This document shows, piece after piece, positions 39,001 through 48,632 of a stretch of DNA of 64,000 nucleotides (the stretch's first letter is position 1; each line of letters starts with the position of its first letter). The notes beneath the pieces were generated by a model. That model was not told where the DNA came from. It saw nothing but the letters and a program-made list of their open reading frames with translations, and did not search any database. The stretch is from Xestospongia muta. Taxonomy: Eukaryota; Porifera; Demospongiae; Haplosclerida; Petrosiidae. The stretch lies in the NCBI GenBank assembly GCA_963693285.1, contig OY848921.1, positions 3,529,497-3,593,496 on the forward strand, written 5' to 3'. The translations under genes were made by a program, and so were the position numbers.

Positions 39001-41273
39001 CTCTTTAATAATTATATTTTTATTACACTATAAAATAGAGCAAAACAAAGGTGATGTCATATAAATTCATATACTTGCGACCTAATTTGCAACAAGAGAC
39101 ACCTTTTAGATTTGACAAAACATTTGTGACTTGATTTGTGAAAGAGACCACTGTAAAACATTTCAAAAAAATTAGTATATATACAGTTGCTGTATATGCA
39201 CAACTATTCGTGGTAACTATATGTATATAAAACTGTTTTTGATATTTTTAACAGTGGATTTGTTTCACAAATCAGGTCACAATGTTTTCATAGAAGTGGT
39301 CCCTTATTGCAAATCAGGTCACATTTGTTTTGAAGTAAACTCAAATGTATATAATCTTTGAATAGGTCAAAAAGGTGTCATGACATTTTGTCTATTTCTA
39401 TTTCATCGAACAAAATCTATTTTTGTACCATTTCATCTAAAAGTGTAAAAATCTAATATAATTGATTTTAAGTCAATGAAAGTATATTAAGTAACTAACT
39501 GTGTGTTCTTGATCTTAACTTTATAAAAAGTGTACTACACTTTGAAATGCCAATTAAAAAAGCAAAGCCTTTGACGTTTAGAAAGTAGAGTGCTTATAAG
39601 AGTAGAAACCTTTTCATATCAAGAGAAGGAATAGAGTTTGATACAACCACCTAGAGGAGCATGATCACTTATTCACCAAGGATATAGATATAAACTTAAT
39701 CGAAAGACAAATGGGCAAACTTATTAGAGATGCATAGACAGAAGTTGGCCTGGAAGAGCAGTAACTGATGCTCGTTATCAGCTCATTTCCTATAATAATC
39801 ACTTCCACCTCCCAAAGGTAACAGAGACAGCAATAGAGATGGTGAAAGACAAAATGAAGAAAAGAGCAAGAGAAGAAACAACTCCAATTCTTCAAATTTA
39901 TCATGAAGCAGTGCAGGAGATTTCCAATATGACGATGAAAAAAACATTGCCTCCATCATGCCGACATTTTTGTCCATGTCATCTAGCCAATACAAAGGAC
40001 TACCTCCTCTCCTAAATAGTATTGATGACTTGAGCTTCAATAGAGAATGGTCGAAAACACTCAATGGTGAAGAGTTTGTGCTGGGTCCTAGAGATGGTGT
40101 CTTCATGTTTTCAACCCACAATAACCTCTTTGTCTTATTGCTGAGGACCCACTCTCCACATTAATGGAGATTTTCAGACTTGTCTCCATCTGTTTTATCA
40201 GGTCTTCACATTGCATGCTTTCAAGCATAGACAACAGTTTCCTCATCTTCTTCTTCCAGGCAAAACCAATGCAGGCTACAATACCAGTTTTATTCTACTT
40301 AAAGAAACAGCAGGTTGAAACTCAGGAAGTACTTTCTACTTTGAAATAGCACGCAACAGTGAATTGCTATTTGCTTTTCCCAAGTTAAAGGAGGGGTGAT
40401 ACTTTCATTACACTCAAGCCATTTGGAGGAAAGTACATATTAATCTCAGGTTTCAAAAACTATATGGAAGATGCTAGCTTTAGGTCATTCATCCACCAAA
40501 TCACAGTTATTACATTTGTTCTTCCCACATTTATGAGGATTAAAATTCTCCAATGTTTGCCACCAAAGATAGCTTCATTCAATGCTTTGAAAATACCTGG
40601 CTGTATGGAAGCTTTCCTATTCAAATGTGGATGTTTATACTCAAGAGGGTACTAATAATAATTCTGAAGGATGGCACAGCAAAAGAAAGAAGCTTGTCAG
40701 AAATGTTCATCCCAATATTTATAAAGCAGTCACCCTTTTCAAGTCTGAACAAGCAGCAATGGATGTCAGTTTAATGGAATTAGCTGCAGAAGGCTTCCAA
40801 AAAGGAGGAAAAGGTATTGAAAACTTAAGAACAGACTTTCAACTATAAAAAATACGAAGCAGGGACTATACATTATCTGAACTTTAATGCATACAACCAC
40901 TGGATTTCATTGTAATTAATAGTAATTTTATTGAAATTTGGATCATTTCTACTTTAGACAAAATGGGACAATAGTACAATTGTTAGACAAAATGGCTGAC
41001 AATGTTTCGAGTTACAAGGTAATAGTAAACAAATAGTAATCACTTCAGAAATTATGACATACGTTTAATTACCTGTGTAATGATGACTCTACATACAAAT
41101 TGCCAATCAACCGCGTTATTAGCATTTTCAATAACATCCTTCACAGTTGTCAAAAGACCTTGATCTACACGATCTAGTACTACAGCAATATCTACTTCAG
41201 AGTTGTCCACTGTGGAAACAGTTATCAACTGAGCTCCTAGCATTATCAATAGTAGATTAATCGAGCTTCTCAT
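36048..41273 (-). CDS. GABA-B-like class C GPCR 1
   Basis: Fifteen exons, 707 aa, in transcription order: 41073-41273, 38890-39027, 38680-38832, 38419-38517, 38311-38376, 37948-38130, 37737-37895, 37463-37535, 37333-37404, 37133-37277, 36961-37081, 36800-36907, 36612-36755, 36233-36556, 36048-36185. It starts with a signal peptide (MRSSINLLLIMLGAQL) and a periplasmic-binding-protein-type ligand domain (DSVYQVTPS, VMKYYGWQTTSI, DQWWLEYEEYL). Seven TM helices follow directly, without the Cys-rich linker of mGluRs, as in GABA-B receptors. Diagnostic motifs are VKSFRVYYIF after TM3, LTRNIEV...LNDGKY between TM5 and TM6, and FIPK after TM7. Expected role: G-protein-coupled sensing at the plasma membrane; ligand unknown. 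Exon borders and phases match receptor 2 one for one. Intron 1 is ~2 kb and holds mobile-element debris. Confidence 0.88.
38527..38650. repeat. (TACA)n microsatellite in an intron of receptor 1
   Basis: Imperfect tetranucleotide array of TACA/TACG units, about 120 bp, in the intron between exons 3 and 4 of receptor 1. Open frames across it are only the repeat read as Tyr-Val-Cys-Met. Confidence 0.9.
39077..39325. mobile_element. Foldback (MITE-like) inverted-repeat element
   Basis: Two arms of about 90 bp, at 39078-39172 and 39232-39321, are imperfect inverse complements around an AT-rich loop. For example, TTTCACAAATCAGGTCACAA in the right arm has its inverse counterpart in the left arm near 39125-39145. 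Ends read GCGACCTAATTTGCAA and TTGCAAATCAGGTCAC. No coding capacity. It sits in intron 1 of receptor 1. The family is unknown and no target-site duplication was established. Confidence 0.65.
39600..40848 (+). pseudogene. Decayed FLYWCH-type MULE transposase
   Basis: On the strand opposite the host gene, conceptual translation in shifting frames gives the parts of a FLYWCH/MULE transposase in order. These are a FLYWCH-like zinc finger at about 39670-39800 (GYRYKLNRKTNGQTY, then RC and PGRAVTDAR), a basic linker (KMKKRAREETTPILQIYHEA, ~39850), a transposase-like core (QVFTLHAFKH..., ~40200), and the typical C-terminal block (NNNSEGWH, then HPNIYKAVTLFKSEQAAMD, ~40650-40760). Stops and frameshifts interrupt it, for example TAG in the finger's Trp position. 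It is inactive. Terminal inverted repeats were not identified. Confidence 0.75.
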
Positions 41274-41694
41274 TGTTATTCTTTAGTGAAACTTAACAAT
41301 ACTGTCTAGTCAAACTGTGAAGATGATGTGGCAACGTAACACGCCCGATAAATTACTATATAGACAGCCCCGCCCTTAAGTTTTAGTTAAGTGATAGAGG
41401 CTGGCTACCGGAGAGTCATGATTACCTTGTTTACACCACACAGTGACCTAGTGTGTGAACAGTGTAATTAATGTATTTCTGTAAGTTGACTATAAGCAAT
41501 AGTACAACATGTCAACCAATCGTGTATAGTGAGTGATTCACATGTATTCTAGATTCCATAGTAATCTACTTATGTAAACTACAAAACAGTTGTTAAAATA
41601 ACATATTCATCTGAATAGATACCTTTTTGTGAAGGAAAAATGTTCAGATAAATATAAATGTACATAAGACATTAGTAAAATTGGATTATAATAG
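40604..41694. repeat. Duplicated segment X, copy 1 (MULE 3' end, receptor first exon, promoter)
   Basis: Near-identical to 43754-44837. It contains the 3' end of the MULE transposase, receptor 1 exon 1 and its promoter, and about 300 bp of upstream sequence. Confidence 0.9.
41320..41380 (-). promoter_or_regulatory. Promoter of receptor 1: GC box plus TATA
   Basis: Read on the minus strand, GGGCGGGG (plus-strand complement at 41368-41375) precedes a TATATAG box (about 41357-41363), followed by GGGCGTG, with the ATG at 41273. GC-rich boxes stand out in this AT-rich window. An identical copy lies upstream of the orphan first exon at about 44500-44520. Confidence 0.5.
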
Positions 41695-42412
41695 ACTCCA
41701 ATGCAATAAGCACCCTATCACTATATGTAATACCTTTGAGACTACATAAAGTTGAACATAACAAAGTTATTATATTAATATAATTAATTGTACATTTTCA
41801 GCTTTATCTTATAATACAAAATCAGATACTTTATTTTTCCAAATGAGATTGGCATAAGAATAAAATAACATTAATGGCTACTAGTCCATGTACCACCAAC
41901 AAAAGCTTTCATCAGCTAAAAACTACTTACAATTTTATATTATTATTTCTGCTATCATAGCTTCCATTTTTCTGAGGAGATGGATTTAAAAAATGTAATA
42001 CGTACCCAATGTTTTTAAAAGAACAACAAAAAAGACATTGTATACCCAAAACCTGGTAAACTCGAATCAACCTGTCAAAATGTTACAACTTTTAAAAAAT
42101 TAAATCTATTGCTTACAAAGCAAAGTTGAAACATGAAAAATGCTTACTGCTAAAGTTCTATAGAGTAATGACATCAGATTATATATATCATTGAATGTTT
42201 GTTACCTGACGTTTAATATCAACAGGATAAAGTAGTAGTACTAGTGCTCTGTTTTATACTATAGTTTCACTAGATAATAGACAGTTGATCTGGTCTAGAT
42301 ACTCTTCATACTCCAACCACCATTGATCAGGATATAAACCAAGTAGTATCCATTCATAATTAGGATAAAAACGACCTTGTGTGAGTAAGCCTGTTAAAAG
42401 TACTGCTTACAC
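41695..42412 (-). pseudogene. GABA-B-like receptor fragment P1 (decayed)
   Basis: Contains the 5' remnant of a TM5-TM7 exon (from 41695), homologues of the TM4 and TM3 exons (about 41810-42070), and a homologue of the ligand-domain exon with the DQWWLEYEEY block (about 42207-42400). Exons between these are missing. The last exon is frameshifted next to the AYS start and has an in-frame stop in the region matching VTTVLNR. It is a copy of the 3' part of P2. Confidence 0.7.
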
Positions 42413-42496
42413 AACTTCAAAGGCCTCACATCATAACTGTAGGTTAATTACTGCAGTAACTCTATAAATTGCTACAGTGTGTAAATATAGGTAAGA

Positions 42497-43753
42497 CTAA
42501 TGTATAATGTGTGGAAAACCAGACAATTCACATGCATTACAAATTCTCTTGATCACAGGATTGACTAATGCTAGATGTTTACATACCTCTGAGAGAGAGA
42601 GGGGGGGGGAGGGAGAGAGAGAGAGAGAGAGAGAGAGATAACACAAAATGATCAACCTATCATCTTTACCTGTTTCTGTGGCCAGGAGTCTTAGCCATTA
42701 AAAGCTTTAATAATGATATTAGGATCACTAGCTTGATTTAGCAAAGCTATGACTTTATCAATAATATTCTCTTGTAAAAACAATAACTTATGAGAACCTA
42801 AACAATAGCATATGATAAGAATATTATAGACATAACAATGTATCCTTTCAGTAACCCATCTAATCATAATTCATACCAAGTAAAGATAAGTTTCTTAATG
42901 CACTCATAGCAGCAAAATGAAGTTTGATAGTCTATAAACAATATAATCATTAGTTACAATTTAGCATTAAAATACAATGCTAGTGTAATATTAGCTGTCT
43001 ATAGAAATAACACTACAATTGTATCTCCACTTATTACCTCTTCAGTTGATGGAATTTCTATAATAGCAATGAGATCATTCAAGATGTCACGTTTTATCAG
43101 ATCTTCACAATTTGAATCTAACAACGCAGTAGAGATTAAATCAATATTAAGTGCATGTGTCAGTCAGTACCTGTTCTTGCCATATTAGCTACAACTAATG
43201 TTGCAGCAGCTCTAATATTAGGAGTGAGCGTGCTATCTCTCATGTGACCTATGACAGATTCCCAAAGCTCTTGATTTGTAAACAACAAGGCCAATAAATC
43301 ATCTGTAACAATGAGAGAATAACAGAGTTATCCTATCACAAACTCAGTTGAAATATGGACTATATATGTATGGTGGATGATGAATTACATGCACAAGATA
43401 AGAATTAATGTGTTTGCTTTGAAATTATTAGTTTCTCTCTTTACCTGATGACATAATTTGAGCAATAGTGTTAAACACTTTGATCATCAACTCATGGTCT
43501 GAGAGAGATACAAGTTGTAGAACACACCCACTTTTTACCATAGCAACTTTCCAAAGATCAGATGACTCATCTACATATAAACTAAGAGTTTATTATTTTA
43601 GAAATTGTGTCCATACTTTCTTGTGATAGTGGCATTTCAATAACTTCTAATATCTGCCCTATAACATCAGAGTCTTTGCGGTTACATTTTTTTACCAACA
43701 GAGTCAGTATGTTAGGAAGAGATGAGGACGATTTCTTACTGACATCACAGCAA
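42497..43753 (-). pseudogene. Truncated duplicate of the RAP1GDS1-like fragment
   Basis: Copy of exons 3-9 of the RAP1GDS1-like fragment at 46096-47420. Its upstream end stops abruptly at 43753 inside exon 3, where the duplicated MULE segment begins. It has no promoter or 5' exons of its own. Differences from the other copy are mostly scattered substitutions plus a shorter GA/CT microsatellite. Confidence 0.75.
42592..42640. repeat. (GA)n microsatellite, short allele
   Basis: About 48 bp of GA units with a G-rich interruption. It is the counterpart of the ~112-bp tract at 46191-46302. On the minus strand it is the polypyrimidine tract before the last RAP1GDS1-like exon. Confidence 0.9.
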
Positions 43754-43991
43754 TATGGAAGCTTTCCTATTCAAATGTGGATGTTTATACTCAAGAGGGT
43801 ATACTAATAATATTTCTGAAGGATGGCACAGGCAAATAAAGAAGCTTGTCGGAAAAGCTCATTCTAATATTTATAAAGCAGTCACCCTTTTCAAGTCTGA
43901 ACAAGCAGCAATGGATGTCAGTTTAATGGAATTAGCTGCAGAAGGCTTACAAAAAGGTATTGAAAACTTAAGAACAGACTTTCAACTATAA
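43754..43991 (+). pseudogene. MULE transposase C-terminal fragment (duplicate)
   Basis: Second copy of the transposase end, better preserved in one frame than copy 1 (TNNISEGWH, then HSNIYKAVTLFKSEQAAMD). It is cut at 43754 by the tandem-duplication junction, so it is a passenger and not an independent insertion. Confidence 0.75.
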
Positions 43992-44215
43992 AAAATACGA
44001 AGCAGGGACTATACATTATCTGAACTTTAATGCATACAACCACTGGATTTCATTGTAATTAATAGTAATTTTATTGAAATTTGGATCATTTCTACTTTAG
44101 ACAAAATGGGACAATAGTACAATTGTTAGACAAAATGGCTGACAATGTTTCGAGTTACAAGGTAATAGTAAACAAATAGTAATCACTTCAGAAATTATGA
44201 CATACGTTTAATTAC

Positions 44216-44416
44216 CTGTGTAATGATGACTCTACATACAAATTGCCAATCAACCGCGTTATTAGCATTTTCAATAACATCCTTCACAGTTGTCAAAAGA
44301 CCTTGATCTACACGATCTAGTACTACAGCAATATCTACTTCAGAGTTGTCCACTGTGGAAACAGTTATCAACTGAGCTCCTAGCATTATCAATAGTAGAT
44401 TAATCGAGCTTCTCAT
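44216..44416 (-). pseudogene. Orphan copy of receptor 1 first exon
   Basis: Same 67 codons as exon 1 of receptor 1 (signal peptide and start of ligand domain), with the splice donor kept and the same GC-box/TATA promoter upstream. Downstream in its own direction lie only the MULE fragment and the truncated RAP1GDS1-like copy, so no receptor can be made unless it splices about 5 kb onward into receptor 1 exon 2 at 39027. Confidence 0.8.
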
Positions 44417-44879
44417 TGTTATTCTTTAGTGAAACTTAACAATACTGTCTAGTCAAACTGTGAAGATGATGTGGCAACGTAACACGCCCGATAAATTACT
44501 ATATAGACAGCCCCGCCCTTAAGTTTTAGTTAAGTGATAGAGGCTGGCTACCGGAGAGTCATGATTACCTTGTTTACACCACACAGTGACCTAGTGTGTG
44601 AACAGTGTAATTAATGTATTTCTGTAAGTTGACTATAAGCAATAGTACAACATGTCAACCAATCGTGTATAGTGAGTGATTCACATGTATTCTAGATTCC
44701 ATAGTAATCTACTTATGTAAACTACAAAACAGTTGTTAAAATAACATATTCATCTGAATAGATACCTTTTTGTGAAGGAAAAATGTTCAGATAAATATAA
44801 ATGTACATAAGACATTAGTAAAATTAGATTATAATAGAACTTTGATAGCAAAATTCACTTCAAGTATGTATAATCATCT

Positions 44880-46060
44880 ATTTCATAGTATCAATCTGTT
44901 TTGACTTATCACTTGACTTAATTAGGACTGCCTGTAGTCTTCTTGATCTCAGTTGCCATGACACCAACTTTCTTAAAAGCATTCTAATCATTGGGTCTTT
45001 ATACATCTAATACAAATTTTTAAAAATAATGAGATTAAAAGTACTTTTGTTACCTTTGGAATAAAACAAAATCTCATGAAGGCAAAGTAAAGCTGTACTT
45101 ATGAGAATTGAAAAGATGCCAAAAACATTTAATTTATTCATTGTGAGAAACAAGATACCATACGACATGATTAATTAGCATGGCAGTAGAACAAAAGATT
45201 ATTACTATAGGAACCATTAGTGTATCCACTTCAATATTTCGTGTAGTTAGCTTATAGAATATAGAAATTCCAAAGTAGATATAAGTATAGACTCCAATGC
45301 AATAAGTACCCTATAACTATATGTAATACCTTTGAGACTACATAAAGTTGAACATAACAATGTTATTATATATTAATATAATTAATTGTACATTTTCAGC
45401 TTTATCTTCTAATACAAGATTGGATACTCTATTTTTCCAAATGAGATTGGCATAAGAATAAAATAACATTAATGGCTACTAGTCCATGTACCACCAACAA
45501 AAGCTTCCAATCAGCTAAAAACTACTTACAATTTAACATTATTATTTCTGCTATCATAGCTTCCATTTTTCTGAGGAGATGGATTTAAAAAATGTAATAC
45601 GTACCCAATGTTTTGACAAGAACAACAAAAAAGACATTGTATATCCAAAAGTTGGTAAACTCGAATCAACCTGTCAAAATGTTACAACTTTTAAAAAATT
45701 AAATCTATTGCTTACAAAGCAAAGTTGAAACATGAAAAATGCTTACTGCTAAAGTTCTATAGAGTATTGACATCAGATTATATATATCATTGAATGTTTG
45801 TTACCTGACATTTAATATCAACAGGATAAAGTAGTAGTACTAGTGCTCTGTTTTATACTATAGTTGCACTAGATAATGAACAGTTGATCTGGTCTAGATA
45901 CTCTTCATACTCCAACCACCATTGATCAGGATATAAACCAAGTAGTATCCATTCATAATTAGGATAAAAACGACCTTGTGTGAGTAAGCCTGTTAAAAGT
46001 ACTGCTTACACAACTTCAAAAGCCTCACATCATAACTGTAGGTTAATTACTGCAGTAACT
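44880..46060 (-). pseudogene. GABA-B-like receptor fragment P2 (decayed)
   Basis: Homologues of receptor exons 15 (about 44920-45005), 14 with TM5-TM7 (about 45055-45340), 13 (TM4) and 12 (TM3) (about 45400-45690), then directly the ligand-domain exon 6 (about 45806-45995). Exons 7-11 are absent. Frameshifts and stops are present, and the sequence joins RAP1GDS1-like sequence at about 46104 inside what was a receptor intron. Confidence 0.7.
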
Positions 46061-46095
46061 CTATAAGTTGCTACAGTGTGTAAATATAGGTAAGA

Positions 46096-46211
46096 CTAAT
46101 GTATAATGTGTGGAAAACCAGACAATTCACATGCATTACAAATTCTCTTGATCACAGGATTGACTAATGCTAGATGTTTACATACCTCTGAGAGAGAGAG
46201 GGGGAGGGAGG

Positions 46212-46307
<96 letters not shown>

Positions 46308-48308
46308 ACAAAATGATCAACCTATCATCTTTACCTGTTTCTGTGGCCAGGAGTCTTAGACATCCAATAGCTTTAATAATGATATTAGGATCACTAGCTT
46401 GATTTAGCAAAGCTATGACTTTATCAATAATATTCTCTTGTAAAAACAATAACTTATGAGAACCTAAACAATAGCATATGGTAAGAATATTATAGACATA
46501 ACAATGTATCCTTTCAGTAACCCATCTAATCATAATTCATACCAAGTAAAGATAAGTTTCTTAATGCACTCATAGCAGCAAAATGAAGTTTGACAATCTA
46601 TAAACAATATAATCATTAGTTACAATTTAGCATTAAAATACAATGTTAGTGTAATATCAGCTGTCTATAGAAATAACACTACTATTGTATCTCCACTTAT
46701 TACCTCTTCAGTTGATGGAATTTCTATAATAGCAATGAGATCATTCAAGATATCACGTTTTATCAGATCTTCACAATTTGAATCTAACAACGCAGTAGAG
46801 ATTAAATCAATATTAAGTGCATGTGTCAGTCAACACCTGTTCTTGCCATATTAGCTACAACTAATGTTGCAGCAGCTCTAATATTAGGAGTGAGCATGCT
46901 ATCTCTCATGTGACCTACGGCAGATTCCCAAAGCTCTTGATTTGTAAACAACAAGGCCAATGAATCATCTGTAACAATGAGAGAATAACAGAGTTATCCT
47001 ATCACAAACTCAGTTGAAATATGGACTATATATGTATGGTGGATGATAAATTACATGCACAAGATAAGAATTAATGTGTTTGCTTTGAAATTATTAGTTT
47101 CTCTCTTTACCTGATGACATAATATGAGCAATAGTGTTAAACACTTTGATCATCAACTCATGGTCTGAGAGAGATACAAGTTGTAGAACACACCCACTTT
47201 TTACCATAGCAACTTTCCAAAGATCAGGTGACTCATCTACATATAAACTAAGAGTTTATTATTTTAGCAATTGTGTCCATACTTTCTTGTGATAATGGCA
47301 TTTCAATAACTTCTAATATCTGCCCTATAACATCAGAGTCTTTGCAGTTACATTTTTTTACCAACAGAGTCAATATGTTAGGAAGAGATGAGTACGATAT
47401 CTTACTGATATCACAGCAATCTGAAATGATTTAACATATTTAATAGCATATGTATAATGCTAAGATCTAGTTATCTACATTGATGATTAGTATGGTATTG
47501 GTAAAAACAACAAATGAAAAGTACAAATTTAGTGTCACAGTTTTGTACAAGGCTAATTAAAGGGATTTACTCCAAGTATAGTCAAAGAACAGATATTGTG
47601 AGAATGCTAGATAACAGTCAAGTCTAAAGCATATGTTTTAATTTCAATGTGTCCAAACTATAACAAAATTGTTGATTTAAGTAATAACTAATGATGTAGT
47701 GTCTTCCTATGACATCATCCAATTAGATCAATGTTATAAATCAACTTCCTTAAAATATATTAGAAGTTTAGGATTTGAGGTTTTAAGGTCTAAATTTAGG
47801 GATGTTAGTTTATAAATTAATTGGATATGAAATTAAACAGTCCTTTAATTCATAAGAGTTGATCTACTGGGAATTGTTAGAATGGTACAAATCATTGACA
47901 TCAATAGCAGAGTTTACATATGTATCAATTCAATGGTACATTCACTTTCAGGGTTACCTGTTTCCAATAATACTCCCATTGTCTGGAAAGCCATACACAG
48001 TACACAATCATCTTCTTCTTTAGACATCAACAGAGAGAGAGATTTGACAATGTCTAGAGCAAACATAGCTTCACTCAATATAGCACAACACAGCACAACA
48101 CTTCATGTTGATGTTCAAAAGCTCAAATAAATATTACTATGTGTGTATTTATCCATACCATTTTGACAACAGATATTTAGTAACCAGCCAGAAGTGACAG
48201 TTTTCAGTTTGGTGTACTCATGAACTGTAGCAAATGCTATACACTGCTTTAACAAATTGTTTAAATGAAGTGGACCTTCTTTAGATAAAAACTGCTCATA
48301 GCATCTAT
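46096..48308 (-). pseudogene. RAP1GDS1 (SmgGDS)-like armadillo gene fragment
   Basis: Nine joinable exons: 48159-48308, 47958-48068, 47283-47420, 47111-47236, 46837-46968, 46704-46783, 46543-46597, 46335-46436, 46096-46187 (about 328 codons). They encode armadillo-type helices that line up with the middle of SmgGDS: ANMART, then NCEDLIKRDILNDLIAIIE, then HFAAMSALRNLSLLG, then KVIALLNQ...IGCLRLLATETG. SmgGDS family members are chaperones/exchange factors for prenylated small GTPases. The expected N-terminal repeats upstream of 48308 are missing, and the C-terminal exons (as at 63181-63853) are replaced by receptor intron sequence, which supplies a stop at 46096. I treat it as a truncated duplicate, though the visible exons are open and it may be transcribed. 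Confidence 0.65.
46191..46302. repeat. (GA)n microsatellite, long allele
   Basis: About 112 bp of GA/AG units. Frames across it read as Glu-Arg or Ser-Leu repeats and are not genes. Confidence 0.95.
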
Positions 48309-48632
48309 CTATCAAAAGAGAGCATCAATGAACAAAGTTGTGGTTATGATAAACCAATAGTCATGTGATATTAAGTAATTATTTTATTTCGTGGTTTTCT
48401 TAGATAACTGATTATTCTTAGAACAATGTTGTTTTTTCAATATCAACTTTAGATTCATAATGATCTATTCATAATAGTACAAACAATAAACCTGAAAGTG
48501 TTAAGCTAATGTAAACAACACTTGATAATCCCCATTAGAAAATACATATGCCCTAATTTGGACAATAGACAAGTTCACTTTTGTATTAAAACTATAAATA
48601 CAAGCACACATATCAGAGTCAAGTGAACTAAC
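48309..48632 (+). promoter_or_regulatory. Upstream region of the intronless gene, with a TATA box
   Basis: ACTATAAATA at 48591-48600 lies 33 nt before the ATG at 48633, implying a very short 5' UTR with initiation near 48620. The rest of this 324-bp stretch shows no exon that could extend the RAP1GDS1-like fragment. Confidence 0.45.

Noticed and set aside
46106..46306. Plus-strand frame ending in a long Glu-Arg repeat.
   Set aside because: It is a GA microsatellite antisense to the RAP1GDS1-like fragment.
47882..48130. Plus-strand frame of 82 codons.
   Set aside because: It is antisense to two RAP1GDS1-like exons with matching splice sites on the minus strand.
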